Origin: JAJFFW01 sp963922595
Lineage (GTDB): Bacteria > Pseudomonadota > Alphaproteobacteria > Caulobacterales > Parvularculaceae
Reading direction: 5' to 3'
NCBI GenBank assembly: GCA_963922595.1
Contig: CAWUIM010000002.1
Location: 41,375-105,374 of the forward strand
DNA: 64,000 bases
Part shown: piece after piece, positions 9,721 to 18,981 of the stretch
Layout: every line of letters begins with the position of its first letter
How positions within the stretch are numbered: the first letter of the stretch is position 1
Notes under the pieces: generated by a model
Told to the model about the DNA's origin: nothing
The model's database searches: none
What the model saw: only the letters and a program-made list of their open reading frames with translations
Program-made: the position numbers and the translations under genes

Positions 9721-10830
9721 TTATACGCCGCACAAACCCACGAGCTTCTGCGTTGACATGGCCACGGGGCCGGCTGTCAATTCTTTGCACATCGCGCTGT
9801 GCTGAATGCGCGCGGCCTGCTCAAGGTTAACGCCTTTTACCCTTGCGCCGAAGAGTTCCTCAAACGGCGTTTTTTCGATCGTGGGCGGCGACACCAGCTT
9901 CCAGTCATCGCCCTCGGCGCCGATTTGCTGGCCGATATAGGCGAGGGTTTCCTGATAGGTTTTCGTGTCGTCAATGTACCCATATTGCTGGGCGAAATCG
10001 TTGGAATAGATCATCGCGCCATGCTGTTCGATCAGCGCCTGACGGTCCATGCCGCGGTTTTCCACCACATGGTCGAGGAACTTCACGTAGAACTCCTCCG
10101 CCATCTGGTTCAGCAAACGCTCCTCACGCTCCGTCATCGGACGGAACGGATTGCCGATATCTTTGCCGAGGCCCGCGCCGATGAACTTGGTTTTGACGCC
10201 GCCGCGGGTTTCAATACCGCCGCTGAAGATGCCGCCATCGACGGCGATAGGGTCATCGAAATATTGAATATTCCCGAAGTTCACGCCGACGGAGCCGATG
10301 ATCGAGCCATGGTCAGCAAAGATCTTGTCAGAGGCGGCCGTCGACCACACGCCGCCCGAGGCGGAAATCGTGTCCACATAGCTGATCACCGGCTTGCCCG
10401 CTGCTTTGACCGCCAACACGCCGTCATGGATCGCTTCGCTGCCGACAATAGAACCGCCAGGCGTCGTAACGAACATCATCACCGCTTTCACGCTGTCGTC
10501 TTTTGCGGCTTTGAGAAGTTGTTCCTTGACCTCGTAACCATAGGTGACCGGGATCAGCGATCCGAAAAAGCCGCCGTCAGCGTCGTCCGGTTTGTGTGTC
10601 AGGATCGGCCCTTTGATCTCGACCTGCATGATCGCATTGCCGCTATCTTCCTCGCCGTAGATGAATTGGGATTCCGCTTTCTTCTCGACTTTCTTGCCGC
10701 CTGCGGAAGCGCCCGCGCCAGCGACTGTCGCGACACCGCACGACACAAGTCCGATTACAACGAACCCGCCGACGATCATTTTGATGACCATTCGCACGAG
10801 ATCCCAGAGTAGTGGTGGTCTTTCAGACAT
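9721..10830 (-). CDS. S49 family (SppA-like) membrane-anchored serine peptidase
   Basis: A 369-residue peptidase of the signal-peptide-peptidase A clan, thought to cleave peptides at the membrane. A single N-terminal hydrophobic segment (about 14-30) ends in GLVSCG, which could also act as a lipobox at C31. The catalytic serine is S158 in TISASGGVW and the general base is likely K223 in GAGLGKDI, by analogy with SppA. This is the short, single-domain form rather than the duplicated E. coli form. It is monocistronic, with its own terminator, and divergent from aspS over about 240 bases. Natural substrate unknown. Confidence 0.9.
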   Translation of the reverse strand: MSERPPLLWDLVRMVIKMIVGGFVVIGLVSCGVATVAGAGASAGGKKVEKKAESQFIYGEEDSGNAIMQVEIKGPILTHKPDDADGGFFGSLIPVTYGYEVKEQLLKAAKDDSVKAVMMFVTTPGGSIVGSEAIHDGVLAVKAAGKPVISYVDTISASGGVWSTAASDKIFADHGSIIGSVGVNFGNIQYFDDPIAVDGGIFSGGIETRGGVKTKFIGAGLGKDIGNPFRPMTEREERLLNQMAEEFYVKFLDHVVENRGMDRQALIEQHGAMIYSNDFAQQYGYIDDTKTYQETLAYIGQQIGAEGDDWKLVSPPTIEKTPFEELFGARVKGVNLEQAARIQHSAMCKELTAGPVAMSTQKLVGLCGV

Positions 10831-11071
10831 AAATACGCCCCTGTTTTAAGCCATTGATGCGCCTTCAATTTAGGCGCGCTAATCGAAACGTAAAGCGGGT
10901 TTTACAACTGTAACGGCCCGGTTCGTCGCACAGTCTGGACGCTTCGCCGCATCCCCGTCCGGCGCCGTCGCCGCGTTGGCGAAGGGCGTGACCACCGGCG
11001 CATCTTGACATTGTAACGGCGAACGGGTCACTGCGCTGCACTCAGCTCCTTGTTCCAGAAAGCGATCTCCC

Positions 11072-12871
11072 ATGCACGCCTACCGCACCCACACCTGTGA
11101 AGCCCTGCGCAAAGACGCAGTCGGGCAAACCGTCCGCCTGTCCGGTTGGGTGCATCGCAAACGCGACCATGGGGGGCTCTTGTTCATTGACCTGCGCGAT
11201 CATTACGGCCTGACGCAGCTCGTCGTCGAGCCGGAGGCGCCTTTCTTCGGCGAGGTCGAAAAAGTTCGCCAGGAGAGCGTCATCAAGGTGGAGGGCCGGG
11301 TGGTCGCCCGTGACGATGAGGTGATCAACCCAAATCTGCCCACCGGCGAGATTGAGGTCCGCATTGAGAATTTCGACGTGTTATCCGCCGCGGACGATTT
11401 GCCGTTGCCGGTTTTCGGCGAGCCCGACTACCCGGAAGACATTCGCATGACATACCGGTATCTCGATTTGCGCCGCGAGACCCTGCACGCGAACATCATG
11501 CTTCGCTCAAAAGTCGTCAAAGCGATCCGCACCGGCATGGAAGAGGCGGGATTCACCGATTTTCAGACGCCGATCCTGACGGCGTCGTCGCCGGAGGGCG
11601 CGCGCGATTTTCTCGTGCCGTCGCGACTGCATCCGGGAAAATTCTACGCGCTGCCGCAAGCGCCGCAAATCTTCAAGCAATTGATCATGGTGTCCGGGTT
11701 TGATCGCTATTATCAGATTGCGCCCTGCTTCCGCGATGAAGATGCGCGCGCGGACCGGTCCGCGGGTGAGTTTTATCAGCTCGATCTGGAGATGAGTTTC
11801 GTCGAGCGTCAGGATGTGTTCGATGCGGTAGGGCCGGTGACGCGCGATGTATTTGCGCAATTCGCGGGCGACCGGAAAGTCACGGCCTATCCGTTCCCAA
11901 TGATCGCTTATGACGACGCCATGCTGAAATACGGCTCTGATAAGCCTGACCTGCGCAATCCCATCGAAATGCAAATTGTCTCCGATCATTTTCGTGACTC
12001 CGGCTTTAAGATCTTTGCCAGCATTCTTGAAAAACCCGGAACGGAAATCCGCGCGATCCCGGCGCCGACTGGCGGCAGCCGTGCTTTCTGCGACCGCATG
12101 AACGTATGGGCGCAAAAGCAGGGCTTGCCCGGCATGGGCTATATGATGTTCGGCGAGGGCGGCGAGGCGAAAGGCCCGCTCGCGAAAAATATCGGACCCG
12201 AACGGTCTGAAGCGGTGCGCGCGCAACTTGGCTTGAAGGATGGCGACGCTGCGTTCTTCCTCGCCGGCAAACCGTCTGAGTTCATCGCTGTCGCCGGCCG
12301 CGCGCGCGACGTGATCGCCGATGAGTTGGGTCTGTCCGACAAAGACCAGTTTGCGCTCGCCTGGATCGTCGACTTTCCGATGTATGAATGGGACGAGGAG
12401 AACAAGAAAGTCGAATTCGGCCACAATCCATTCTCGATGCCGCAAGGCGGTCTCGAAGCGTTGGAGGCGGCGAAGACCGACGAGGACTATTTGGCGCTCA
12501 AAGCCTATCAGTACGATCTTGTCTGTAACGGATACGAGCTTGGCTCCGGCGCTATCCGAAACCACCGTCCGGACATTATGTATAAGGCCTTTGAGGTCGC
12601 CGGATACGGACCCGAAGTCGTCGAGGAAAAATTCGGCGGCATGTTGAACGCCTTCAAATACGGGGCGCCGCCCCATGGCGGATGCGCGCTGGGACTTGAG
12701 CGCATCGTCATGCTGCTATCTGACCAGGAGAACATCCGTGAGGTAACGATGTTCCCCATGAACCAGCAGGCTGAAGATTTGCTCCTGGGCGCGCCTGCAG
12801 AAGCAGATCCGGCGCAAATGAAAGAAGTTCACATCAAGGTCGTGAAGCCGATCGGGGAAAAGAAGGGCTGA
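11072..12871 (+). CDS. aspS: Aspartyl-tRNA synthetase
   Basis: Class II synthetase charging tRNA with aspartate. The 599-residue length matches the bacterial type, with an OB-fold anticodon domain (VRLSGWVHRKRDHGGLLFIDLRDHYG), motif 2 (CFRDEDARADR), a GAD insertion, and motif 3 ending APPHGGCALGLERIVMLL. Whether it also makes Asp-tRNA(Asn) cannot be judged without a gatCAB/asnS survey of the genome. A TTGACA at 11005-11010 is a possible -35 element, but no good -10 follows at normal spacing. Confidence 0.98.
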   Translation: MHAYRTHTCEALRKDAVGQTVRLSGWVHRKRDHGGLLFIDLRDHYGLTQLVVEPEAPFFGEVEKVRQESVIKVEGRVVARDDEVINPNLPTGEIEVRIENFDVLSAADDLPLPVFGEPDYPEDIRMTYRYLDLRRETLHANIMLRSKVVKAIRTGMEEAGFTDFQTPILTASSPEGARDFLVPSRLHPGKFYALPQAPQIFKQLIMVSGFDRYYQIAPCFRDEDARADRSAGEFYQLDLEMSFVERQDVFDAVGPVTRDVFAQFAGDRKVTAYPFPMIAYDDAMLKYGSDKPDLRNPIEMQIVSDHFRDSGFKIFASILEKPGTEIRAIPAPTGGSRAFCDRMNVWAQKQGLPGMGYMMFGEGGEAKGPLAKNIGPERSEAVRAQLGLKDGDAAFFLAGKPSEFIAVAGRARDVIADELGLSDKDQFALAWIVDFPMYEWDEENKKVEFGHNPFSMPQGGLEALEAAKTDEDYLALKAYQYDLVCNGYELGSGAIRNHRPDIMYKAFEVAGYGPEVVEEKFGGMLNAFKYGAPPHGGCALGLERIVMLLSDQENIREVTMFPMNQQAEDLLLGAPAEADPAQMKEVHIKVVKPIGEKKG

Positions 12872-12891
12872 TCAACGCTTTAATTCGGCGT

Positions 12892-12913
12892 GGCCGAGAC
12901 CGGCTTTGTTTTT
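12892..12913 (+). terminator. Possible weak terminator after aspS
   Basis: GCCG-AGAC-CGGC can form a 4-bp stem, extended by one G-T pair, followed by TTTGTTTTT. The position, 20 bases after the aspS stop and before the convergent DUF3137 gene, fits a terminator, but the stem is short. Confidence 0.35.
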
Positions 12914-12933
12914 GAGATGGTTCGAGCGCGCGC

Positions 12934-14019
12934 CTAGTTCTCGTCCCGGCGCTTGAGCGTCAGGTCAATCAGATTGAATACGGCGTCGAGCTCGCGAAGA
13001 ATGCGCCCCATGAGCGCAGGATCGGCGATGGCGTTTGAATTGCGATCAAGCTCAAAATAATCCTGGCCGGGAAATGCGACGATAATATCCTGATCGGAAT
13101 AAATGGCGCGTAGCCCTTTGCCGTTTTGTTCGCCCGCAAGCGCCATCATCGTTTCCATCTGGATCGGATCCAAGATATAGCGCGCTTCCATTTGGTCGCT
13201 CCCGAAAACGTCGAATATTTCTTCGAATTTTCGAGACACGAAACCCACATCGCGTAAACCGGCTTTCCTGTAGCGACGCAGGTGGCCATTGTTCAGCCAG
13301 CGCCGCGGCGCGATAATGGTGCGTCCAAAGAGCTTTTCCTGGAAATGGGTTTTGATGACGTGTCCCTGAAACACGGTGACTTCGCGTCTGCTCTTACCGC
13401 TGCCGCGCTCTTCCGTGAGGCGGACTTCGCAGAACGTGAAATCGACCCCACGCCAGGCGCCGGAAAAGCTGTCGTCGAAATAGGCTTTGTCATGTTGCGG
13501 GAGAAGATTCCAGGCGAGCAATTCTTTGAATGCGACAGGCGGACGGTGACCGTTCCGGTAATTAAGCCCCAACTCGGTGGCGACAAACTGCAGAATTTCG
13601 CTCTTCACGCCGCGGCGCTCGCGTGTTTTCGCCCGCCAATGGGGGAGCATCAGCCCCGCTGCGGCGGCCCAACTCCCAAGCATGAGACAGGTCGAAAGGA
13701 ACGATCCGAAATCGCTGTCTCCCAGAAATAGGCGCCATGGCCCCAAAAGTCCAAGCAGCGCAAGCGCGATCGCTGGATTGCGGTTCCGCTTCAGCGCCGC
13801 TTCGATGCGCGCAAGCTCGGCTTCTTTCTCAAGGAGAAACGGCTGAATTCTTTTCGCATAGCTTGCGGCGAATGATTTGAATTCGGGGCGGTCGGGCAGA
13901 TGGCTGTCGATCCGCGATGGCGCGCGCAGGCGATGGGGCGCCAGCCCATCGTCGATGTCGAGGGCTTCATTGAGCCGCGCGTTCGCTTTCGCCCAATGCT
14001 CTGTCTTTGCGATGACCAT
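12934..14019 (-). CDS. DUF3137 family membrane protein
   Basis: A 361-residue protein with two adjacent hydrophobic segments (about 82-98 and 103-124), then a soluble domain containing AWRGVDFTFCEVRLTEER, FQGHVIKTHFQEKLFGRTII and, near the end, YSDQDIIVAFPGQDYFEL. This is the recognisable DUF3137 layout. Family function is unknown. The 63-residue membrane protein gene ends 23 bases upstream on the same strand, so they probably form an operon. Confidence 0.8.
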   Translation of the reverse strand: MVIAKTEHWAKANARLNEALDIDDGLAPHRLRAPSRIDSHLPDRPEFKSFAASYAKRIQPFLLEKEAELARIEAALKRNRNPAIALALLGLLGPWRLFLGDSDFGSFLSTCLMLGSWAAAAGLMLPHWRAKTRERRGVKSEILQFVATELGLNYRNGHRPPVAFKELLAWNLLPQHDKAYFDDSFSGAWRGVDFTFCEVRLTEERGSGKSRREVTVFQGHVIKTHFQEKLFGRTIIAPRRWLNNGHLRRYRKAGLRDVGFVSRKFEEIFDVFGSDQMEARYILDPIQMETMMALAGEQNGKGLRAIYSDQDIIVAFPGQDYFELDRNSNAIADPALMGRILRELDAVFNLIDLTLKRRDEN

Positions 14020-14042
14020 GTCGTGCGCCCTGGTTCGCCGCG

Positions 14043-14234
14043 TTAGTTTCCGGACGGACCTTCAGAACCGGTGCGGCCAATGAGATAAATCAGGGCGACA
14101 GAGCCGGTGACCACAAGAAAGGATACGACAAACTTGAAAAGGTTCGCGTCAATGCCATTCCAGATTGCATAGACGACGACCGACGCGCCGATGAGCGTTG
14201 CGATAAAGAGATTCCATCTCAAGAAATTCGACAT
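14043..14234 (-). CDS. Small two-helix membrane protein, unknown
   Basis: A 63-residue ORF, mostly two transmembrane helices (about residues 6-25 and 33-52) joined by a short polar loop, with a glycine-rich polar tail. The start ATG at 14234 is preceded on the minus strand by GGGAGGCAG, a good ribosome site, which supports a real gene. It precedes the DUF3137 gene on the same strand with 23 bases between. I do not recognise the family. Confidence 0.6.
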   Translation of the reverse strand: MSNFLRWNLFIATLIGASVVVYAIWNGIDANLFKFVVSFLVVTGSVALIYLIGRTGSEGPSGN

Positions 14235-14325
14235 AGCTGCCTCCCGTTGCCCCTCTAATATAGGGACGGATTGTTAATGAACCAGGGAGAGCCGCAATTG
14301 GTATGGTGAATGATTTCTTACCGGA

Positions 14326-15588
14326 TTAGCGCGCAGCGCCGGCTTTCAGGCTGCGAATGGCTTGGCTCTTATAAACGAACGCAATCAGCGCAAGCGAGGC
14401 GAGCGTTGTGAGGATGAAGGTTGCGCGCGGATCAATCGCGTAAAGCGTGAAACCGATCGGTGGGACAATGATAAACCCGGACGCGCCGGCGGAATTGGAA
14501 AGGCCCGCCGTCACGCCTTGTTCGCGCGGCGTCACGCTGAGCGACGCGGCGGCCGTAAAGCCCGGCATCGCCATGCCCCATCCGAGCCCGCTGCATGTGG
14601 CGGCGAGAACAAGCATGGGAAAGCTCGATGAGACCGCGAAAAGTCCGTGGGCGGCCAATAGGATGAGCGGGCTCGCTCGTAAAAGTGTTCGCGGCGAAAG
14701 TGAAAGCCTGCGAACCAGCACGAGCTGCGCAAAGAGCCCGGCGATGGCGGACGCTGTTAGGGCGAAGCTAACTTTCGCCAATGCTTCTTCATCATTCAGA
14801 GCCAGAATATCAATGAAGTAAAACCCGATCATTTGAACCGGCACGGCGCTGATCGCCCCGGCGACGAGGCCGAAAATCAGGAACGGCCGCAAGCGCGGAT
14901 CGCTGATTTTGACGCGCGGCGGCGCTTCGCGTCTTCGCGGCGGGTTATGTTCGGGGAGAAAGAAAAAAACCGCGAGCCAGGCCGCCGCGCCGATCGCTGC
15001 GACGCCATAAAGCGGCGCCAAGGCCCCGAACCCCACAGTGGCCCCGGCGAACGCCGGGCCGAACATCGCGCCGATCCCGAATGCGGCGCCCACATTGGCG
15101 AGTGCTTTGGTGCGTTCGTGCGCCGTGGTTCGGTCCGCGATATAGGCCTGCGCGGCGCTCGGCTGGGCGGAACCGATTATCCCGTAAATGCTGCGCATAG
15201 AGAGGATAAGCGCATAGAGCGCCGCGCCGCTCAGAACACCGTCCATGCCGAGCCGGATTGCGGTGGCGAAGAGCACCATGGAGACAGTGAATCCGCCAAT
15301 GCCGATGAGGATAAAGGGGCGGCGACCGCGCCCGTCGCTAAGCCGGCCCCAACGCGGCGCCAGCGACACCCAAAAAATCGCGGACAACATGAAGATCGCG
15401 CCCACTTGCCCGTCGGCGAGACCGATTTGACGCGCAATGGGCGGCAGGACCGCAAACACAATCGTCTGCCCCATGCCCATACACACCATGCCTATGAGAA
15501 GCAGGCCGAACGCCCAGGGCCGCGCTTGATGCGGAAGGCTTTGGGCCGCTGTCGGCGGCGCAACGTCGCTCTGGGAGTCGGTGGGCAC
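14326..15588 (-). CDS. MFS drug-exporter-like transporter
   Basis: A 420-residue 12-helix major facilitator. The diagnostic motif A between helices 2 and 3 reads GRLSDGRGRRPFIL, as in the TetA/multidrug H+ antiporter group. A gene start at GTG 15588 gives a hydrophilic 26-residue N-terminus before helix 1; no clear Shine-Dalgarno precedes it, so the start is uncertain. It stands alone and the substrate is unknown. Confidence 0.85.
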   Translation of the reverse strand: MPTDSQSDVAPPTAAQSLPHQARPWAFGLLLIGMVCMGMGQTIVFAVLPPIARQIGLADGQVGAIFMLSAIFWVSLAPRWGRLSDGRGRRPFILIGIGGFTVSMVLFATAIRLGMDGVLSGAALYALILSMRSIYGIIGSAQPSAAQAYIADRTTAHERTKALANVGAAFGIGAMFGPAFAGATVGFGALAPLYGVAAIGAAAWLAVFFFLPEHNPPRRREAPPRVKISDPRLRPFLIFGLVAGAISAVPVQMIGFYFIDILALNDEEALAKVSFALTASAIAGLFAQLVLVRRLSLSPRTLLRASPLILLAAHGLFAVSSSFPMLVLAATCSGLGWGMAMPGFTAAASLSVTPREQGVTAGLSNSAGASGFIIVPPIGFTLYAIDPRATFILTTLASLALIAFVYKSQAIRSLKAGAAR

Positions 15589-15792
15589 TTAAGGGCGCTT
15601 TCTTTGGCGATCAACGTGGAAATTTTTGCGGTTGAAAGATCACGTCTGGTCAGATTGGGCAAGCGGACTGCTTGGGCGCAAAAGGTGCGCGCAGATGGCC
15701 GCCACATTGAACGACAAACTTGTCGCGTTCGCCTTGCCGAATTAGCGCCGAAAAATCGTTCCGGCGAATTTGGCGAAAGTCGCACAAAACGG

Positions 15793-15821
15793 TTGCAATT
15801 TCCCGAGCGCGTGGGCATACA
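15793..15821 (+). promoter_or_regulatory. Sigma-70 type promoter of tRNA-fMet
   Basis: TTGCAA (15793-15798) and CATACA (15816-15821) are separated by 17 bases and lie about 35 bases before the mature tRNA start. This is the only good -35/-10 pair in the gap and fits a housekeeping promoter. Confidence 0.5.
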
Positions 15822-15855
15822 CGGCGTCTCGACGCTCCGGCGTTGGTGACGTTGG

Positions 15856-15932
<77 letters not shown>

Positions 15933-16209
15933 ACTTCTCCGACGAATGCCGACCACTTGAGAATGGCGGCGAACCAGCGTGCGGCAATTATTCAGCCAAG
16001 CCCGATTTCTATGAGGCTAGCGCGGCAAGTTATCGCTAAAATGATGGTCGAACGCCGGCGACGCTCATGAACGATCAATCAAGCTGTTTCGGATTGCAAA
16101 AGGTAGGCGGGGGCAGACGAAATTCTCGCGCAACGGCGGCGTGTACTCGCAGTCGAATTTTACGTCGAACAACACCGAGATTGTCGCCGGCGCCATTTGT
16201 TAGTTGTGA

Positions 16210-16608
16210 TCAGGCTGTGGCCGCCGCAAATGCTTCATAACCGATGACCGCAACGGACATCCAGCCGGCGACCCAGAACGGGACACGGATAAAAGGAATT
16301 CCCGTGTAATATGCGAGCGCGAAGGCCAGACGGCATCCGACGTGGACAAGCACGGCGAGACTGGCCATGGGCGACGCCAAACCAATGATCGCAGCCGCCG
16401 CAAGCACAGGAACGGCGTAAGCATTCGCCTCAACTTGATTCCGGTATGCGTTTTCGATGCGGCGCCCGAACGCGCCGCGCTCGACTGGCGCACGGTTTGA
16501 AGAAAATCCGTATCCGAACCCCCGGGTGGCGTAGGTATAGGTGACGTCCATGGCGATGAGCACAAATTGGAGCGCCGCAACAGCTAGAAGTGCGTATTCA
16601 AAGGTCAT
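16210..16608 (-). CDS. MAPEG family membrane protein
   Basis: A 132-residue, four-helix membrane protein of the MAPEG group (membrane-associated proteins in eicosanoid and glutathione metabolism). The family signature region is RGAFGRRIENAYRNQVEANAYA. The ATG at 16608 overlaps the stop of the upstream SDR gene by one base (TGATG), which decides the start and implies translational coupling. It is the last gene of the TetR-linked operon. Bacterial MAPEG proteins are often glutathione-dependent detoxification enzymes, but the activity here is not determined. Confidence 0.85.
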   Translation of the reverse strand: MTFEYALLAVAALQFVLIAMDVTYTYATRGFGYGFSSNRAPVERGAFGRRIENAYRNQVEANAYAVPVLAAAAIIGLASPMASLAVLVHVGCRLAFALAYYTGIPFIRVPFWVAGWMSVAVIGYEAFAAATA

Positions 16609-17447
16609 CAGGTTTTCCTCTTGGAGATTTTCAGATTTTCCGGCGCAGCACGGTTCATCAGTATGCCCCACATGCTGGCCGCCATACCGCGTGTCATGAT
16701 TTTACGTCCCATTAAATCCATCATCGAATTCATGAATCCGGGAATCGTATAGGCTTTATTCTCGGCGATGGCGCGCAGACCCGCGCGAACCACGGGCTGT
16801 ACTTTCATCGGCGGCATCGGCATCGAATTGAGGTCGATATCGGTGCGATTGTGAAAAGCCGGCGTCGATGTCGGACCTGCGATTAGAGCGCAAGAATGTA
16901 CCCCCGTACCCTTGACCTCGTAGTTCAGTGCTTGTGCAAGGGTGCGTACATAAGCTTTTGCTCCGGCGTAGTTCGCCAGCAACGGGGTTGCTTGCAAGCT
17001 CGCCGTTGAAGAGACGAAGAGCAGGCCTGCTGAATTACGCGTTTGAAAAAAGTGGGAACCGAAATAATGCGCAATATCAAGATGAGATGCTGCGTTTAGG
17101 CGTTGCATCGCGCGCAGGTCTTCCAGCGGCACTTTGAGGAGCGCGCCCATATGGTCGGCCCCCGCGTTCGAAACAATGAGCCCGACGTCGAACTCTTTCG
17201 TCGCTGCAATGAGACCTGGGAGAAAATCAGCAGTGGAAAGGTCGAGAGCGGCTGAGCGCGTTTCAATCTGATATTTTGAGGCAAGCTCCGCGCCGATCTG
17301 GTCAAGTTTTTCCAGCCGCCGCGAGACCAGTATCAGGTTTATCTTCACGGCCGCGAGCTGTTCGGCGAATTCCCGGCCGATACCGGATGAAGCGCCGGTC
17401 ACGACCGCCCAGGGCCCAAAGCGCCGGGCGAATTTCTTGGCGTTCAT
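16608..17447 (-). CDS. Short-chain dehydrogenase/reductase
   Basis: A 279-residue classical SDR with the cofactor motif TGASSGIG (17-24), NAG (94-96), the catalytic S146/S147 in VSSTAS, and Y160/K164 in NYAGAK. The C-terminal 80 residues are hydrophobic and resemble the membrane-associated 'SDR for acyl or steroid substrates' type rather than the compact form. It lies 8 bases after the START-like lipoprotein gene and overlaps the MAPEG gene, all on the minus strand. The substrate is unknown; context suggests a hydrophobic compound sensed by the TetR regulator. Confidence 0.88.
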   Translation of the reverse strand: MNAKKFARRFGPWAVVTGASSGIGREFAEQLAAVKINLILVSRRLEKLDQIGAELASKYQIETRSAALDLSTADFLPGLIAATKEFDVGLIVSNAGADHMGALLKVPLEDLRAMQRLNAASHLDIAHYFGSHFFQTRNSAGLLFVSSTASLQATPLLANYAGAKAYVRTLAQALNYEVKGTGVHSCALIAGPTSTPAFHNRTDIDLNSMPMPPMKVQPVVRAGLRAIAENKAYTIPGFMNSMMDLMGRKIMTRGMAASMWGILMNRAAPENLKISKRKT

Positions 17448-17455
17448 ATGCGTCT

Positions 17456-18094
17456 CTAGGCCTCCGTGAGGGAAACGCGTTCGCCCCCAAAACGTTCGAT
17501 GAGGCTGTCAATCGCGGGCTCCATATATTTGCCGCGCATATAGGGCGCAGCGAATTGGCCCATGAACCCTTTTTTCCAATATTGTCTCCAGGTGAGCAGA
17601 CTGCCTGCTTCTCCATATGGTTCGACCACAAACATGCCGAGATGATCAGACATCGGCACCATGACATTGGTGCGATCGGCGTTGATTGAGTAGGCGTAAG
17701 CATTTACGCCGTTATCAAATGGAATGTCCTCGGTCAGGATGTCTCCGTCGAACTCGCATTGGCGGGTGAACAGAAATTCAAAATCGCGATTGGTCGATGG
17801 TTCGTCTTCCAGAATATAGGACGACGCAATTTTCGGAAACCAATCGTTGAGACGATTGTGATCGCCGACGAGATCCCACACGTCTTCCGGCGAAGCGTCG
17901 AGCCGTACAATGATCATAATATCCAGCGGCGCATCGGTCACGGTGCTCACATCAAAGCCTTCAATAATGCGTGACTGGGGCGAGTATTGGCTGACCGCCG
18001 TGGATGTTGGCTGCGGGATATTGGTGCAGGCTGGGACAGCCGCTAACAGGCCGAGGGCCGCTGCGCCAATTAAGAGGCTTTTCAAAGACGACAT
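17456..18094 (-). CDS. START/SRPBCC-like lipoprotein
   Basis: A 212-residue protein with a lipoprotein signal peptide (lipobox AVPAC, C23). The mature part has MIIVRLDASPEDVWDLVGDHNRLNDWFPKI, the opening strand-helix pattern of the SRPBCC/polyketide-cyclase ligand-binding fold, and later LLTWRQYWKKGFMG. It is probably membrane-anchored in the periplasm and binds a hydrophobic ligand. It is the first gene of a three-gene operon and has a copy of the 18-bp TetR-type operator just upstream of its start. Confidence 0.8.
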   Translation of the reverse strand: MSSLKSLLIGAAALGLLAAVPACTNIPQPTSTAVSQYSPQSRIIEGFDVSTVTDAPLDIMIIVRLDASPEDVWDLVGDHNRLNDWFPKIASSYILEDEPSTNRDFEFLFTRQCEFDGDILTEDIPFDNGVNAYAYSINADRTNVMVPMSDHLGMFVVEPYGEAGSLLTWRQYWKKGFMGQFAAPYMRGKYMEPAIDSLIERFGGERVSLTEA

Positions 18095-18116
18095 ATTTTC
18101 TGTTCCTTCTTCTGAT

Positions 18117-18134
18117 AAGTAACCGGTTGGTTAT
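18117..18134 (-). promoter_or_regulatory. TetR-type operator, copy 1 (operon promoter)
   Basis: AAGTAACCGGTTGGTTAT, containing the partial palindrome TAACC-N4-GGTTA read on the minus strand. It is identical over 18 bases to the copy upstream of the TetR gene at 18756. It lies 22 bases upstream of the lipoprotein gene start and just after the TetR stop codon, the expected position for repression of the operon. Confidence 0.75.
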
Positions 18135-18150
18135 TTCGGGGAAAAAATTT

Positions 18151-18747
18151 TTATGACGGGGCGCTCGCGAGCAAAAACGCGGCGGGGAGCGCTTCCATAA
18201 TGGCGGCGGGGCGTTGTTCGATTTTGGACGCCACCATGGCGCCGTTCATATTTCTGAGGAGCGCCTTTACAGCGGCTTTTTTGTCGGCGGGCTTGGCTGA
18301 CTTCGGCGCAAGCTCGTCTACGATCTTGCGATAATATGCACCGAAGGCGGAAAAAGTGGCGTCAACCGCTTCACGCACATCTGTGTTTGCGTCGGCGAGC
18401 TCCATCGCCGAGTTTATAAAGGGGCATCCTCGCGCAAATCCTGTGTCTTTTTTCAACGCAGAATGATTGGAGAAAACGATCTCGTAAATACGCCGAAGCC
18501 TGGCCTCCGGCGCGCGCGCGTCTTTAAAGGCTTGCTCAAAAACGCCTTCGATCGCCCACGCGCGTTGCTGAAGGACAACTGCAAGCGCGAGCTCTTCCTT
18601 CGAGCCGAAATATTGATAAAGGGAGGCTTTGTTGACGCTCGCTTCATCAGCGATTTCGGCGACGCTGACGCCGTGATAGCTGCGGGTCCAAAACAGCTCA
18701 GAAGCTGTTTCGACAATACGCTGACGGGTCTGTTCGCCTTTCGACAT
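18151..18747 (-). CDS. TetR/AcrR family transcriptional regulator
   Basis: A 198-residue regulator starting at ATG 18747 (MSKGEQTRQRIVETASELF). The helix-turn-helix spans about residues 27-47 (VSVAEIADEASVNKASLYQYFGSKEEL). The ligand-binding half contains RGCPFINSAMEL, seen in the TetR subgroup that responds to small electrophiles or lipids. The frame extends upstream, but a strong -35 and the operator sit there, so this ATG is preferred. Identical operators flank it, predicting autoregulation together with control of the downstream lipoprotein-SDR-MAPEG operon. Confidence 0.92.
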   Translation of the reverse strand: MSKGEQTRQRIVETASELFWTRSYHGVSVAEIADEASVNKASLYQYFGSKEELALAVVLQQRAWAIEGVFEQAFKDARAPEARLRRIYEIVFSNHSALKKDTGFARGCPFINSAMELADANTDVREAVDATFSAFGAYYRKIVDELAPKSAKPADKKAAVKALLRNMNGAMVASKIEQRPAAIMEALPAAFLLASAPS

Positions 18748-18755
18748 GAAGCTAA

Positions 18756-18783
18756 AAGTAACCGGTTGGTTATATTGTGTCAA
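18756..18783 (-). promoter_or_regulatory. TetR promoter with operator copy 2
   Basis: On the minus strand a consensus -35 TTGACA (18778-18783) is followed 17 bases later by a -10-like TACTTT (18755-18760). The 18-bp operator (18756-18773) fills the spacer and overlaps the -10, so bound repressor would exclude RNA polymerase. Confidence 0.7.
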
Positions 18784-18981
18784 GCGTCTTCCATTGGTGT
18801 TTATTCCCTTGCACTCGCCTTCCTTCCAGCGAGGGGCGGGCGGCATGGCGGCGCACCGTGGACAAGCTAATCGAACGTGTGAATGACGGGTGCGCCGCTG
18901 TGAATTCGTACCAATTTTGAACCCGACCGCCGCCAGCTAACCCGCTTGCATCTACTCGCGGCGTGGGGCTAGCTGGAACGA

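Noticed and set aside
9799..10812. 337-residue ORF antisense to the S49 peptidase gene
   Set aside because: His/Arg/Asp-rich complement of a clear coding frame; no family resemblance.
11507..12676. 389-residue ORF antisense to aspS
   Set aside because: Fully opposite a conserved synthetase gene, with Arg/His-rich composition typical of shadow frames in G+C-rich DNA.
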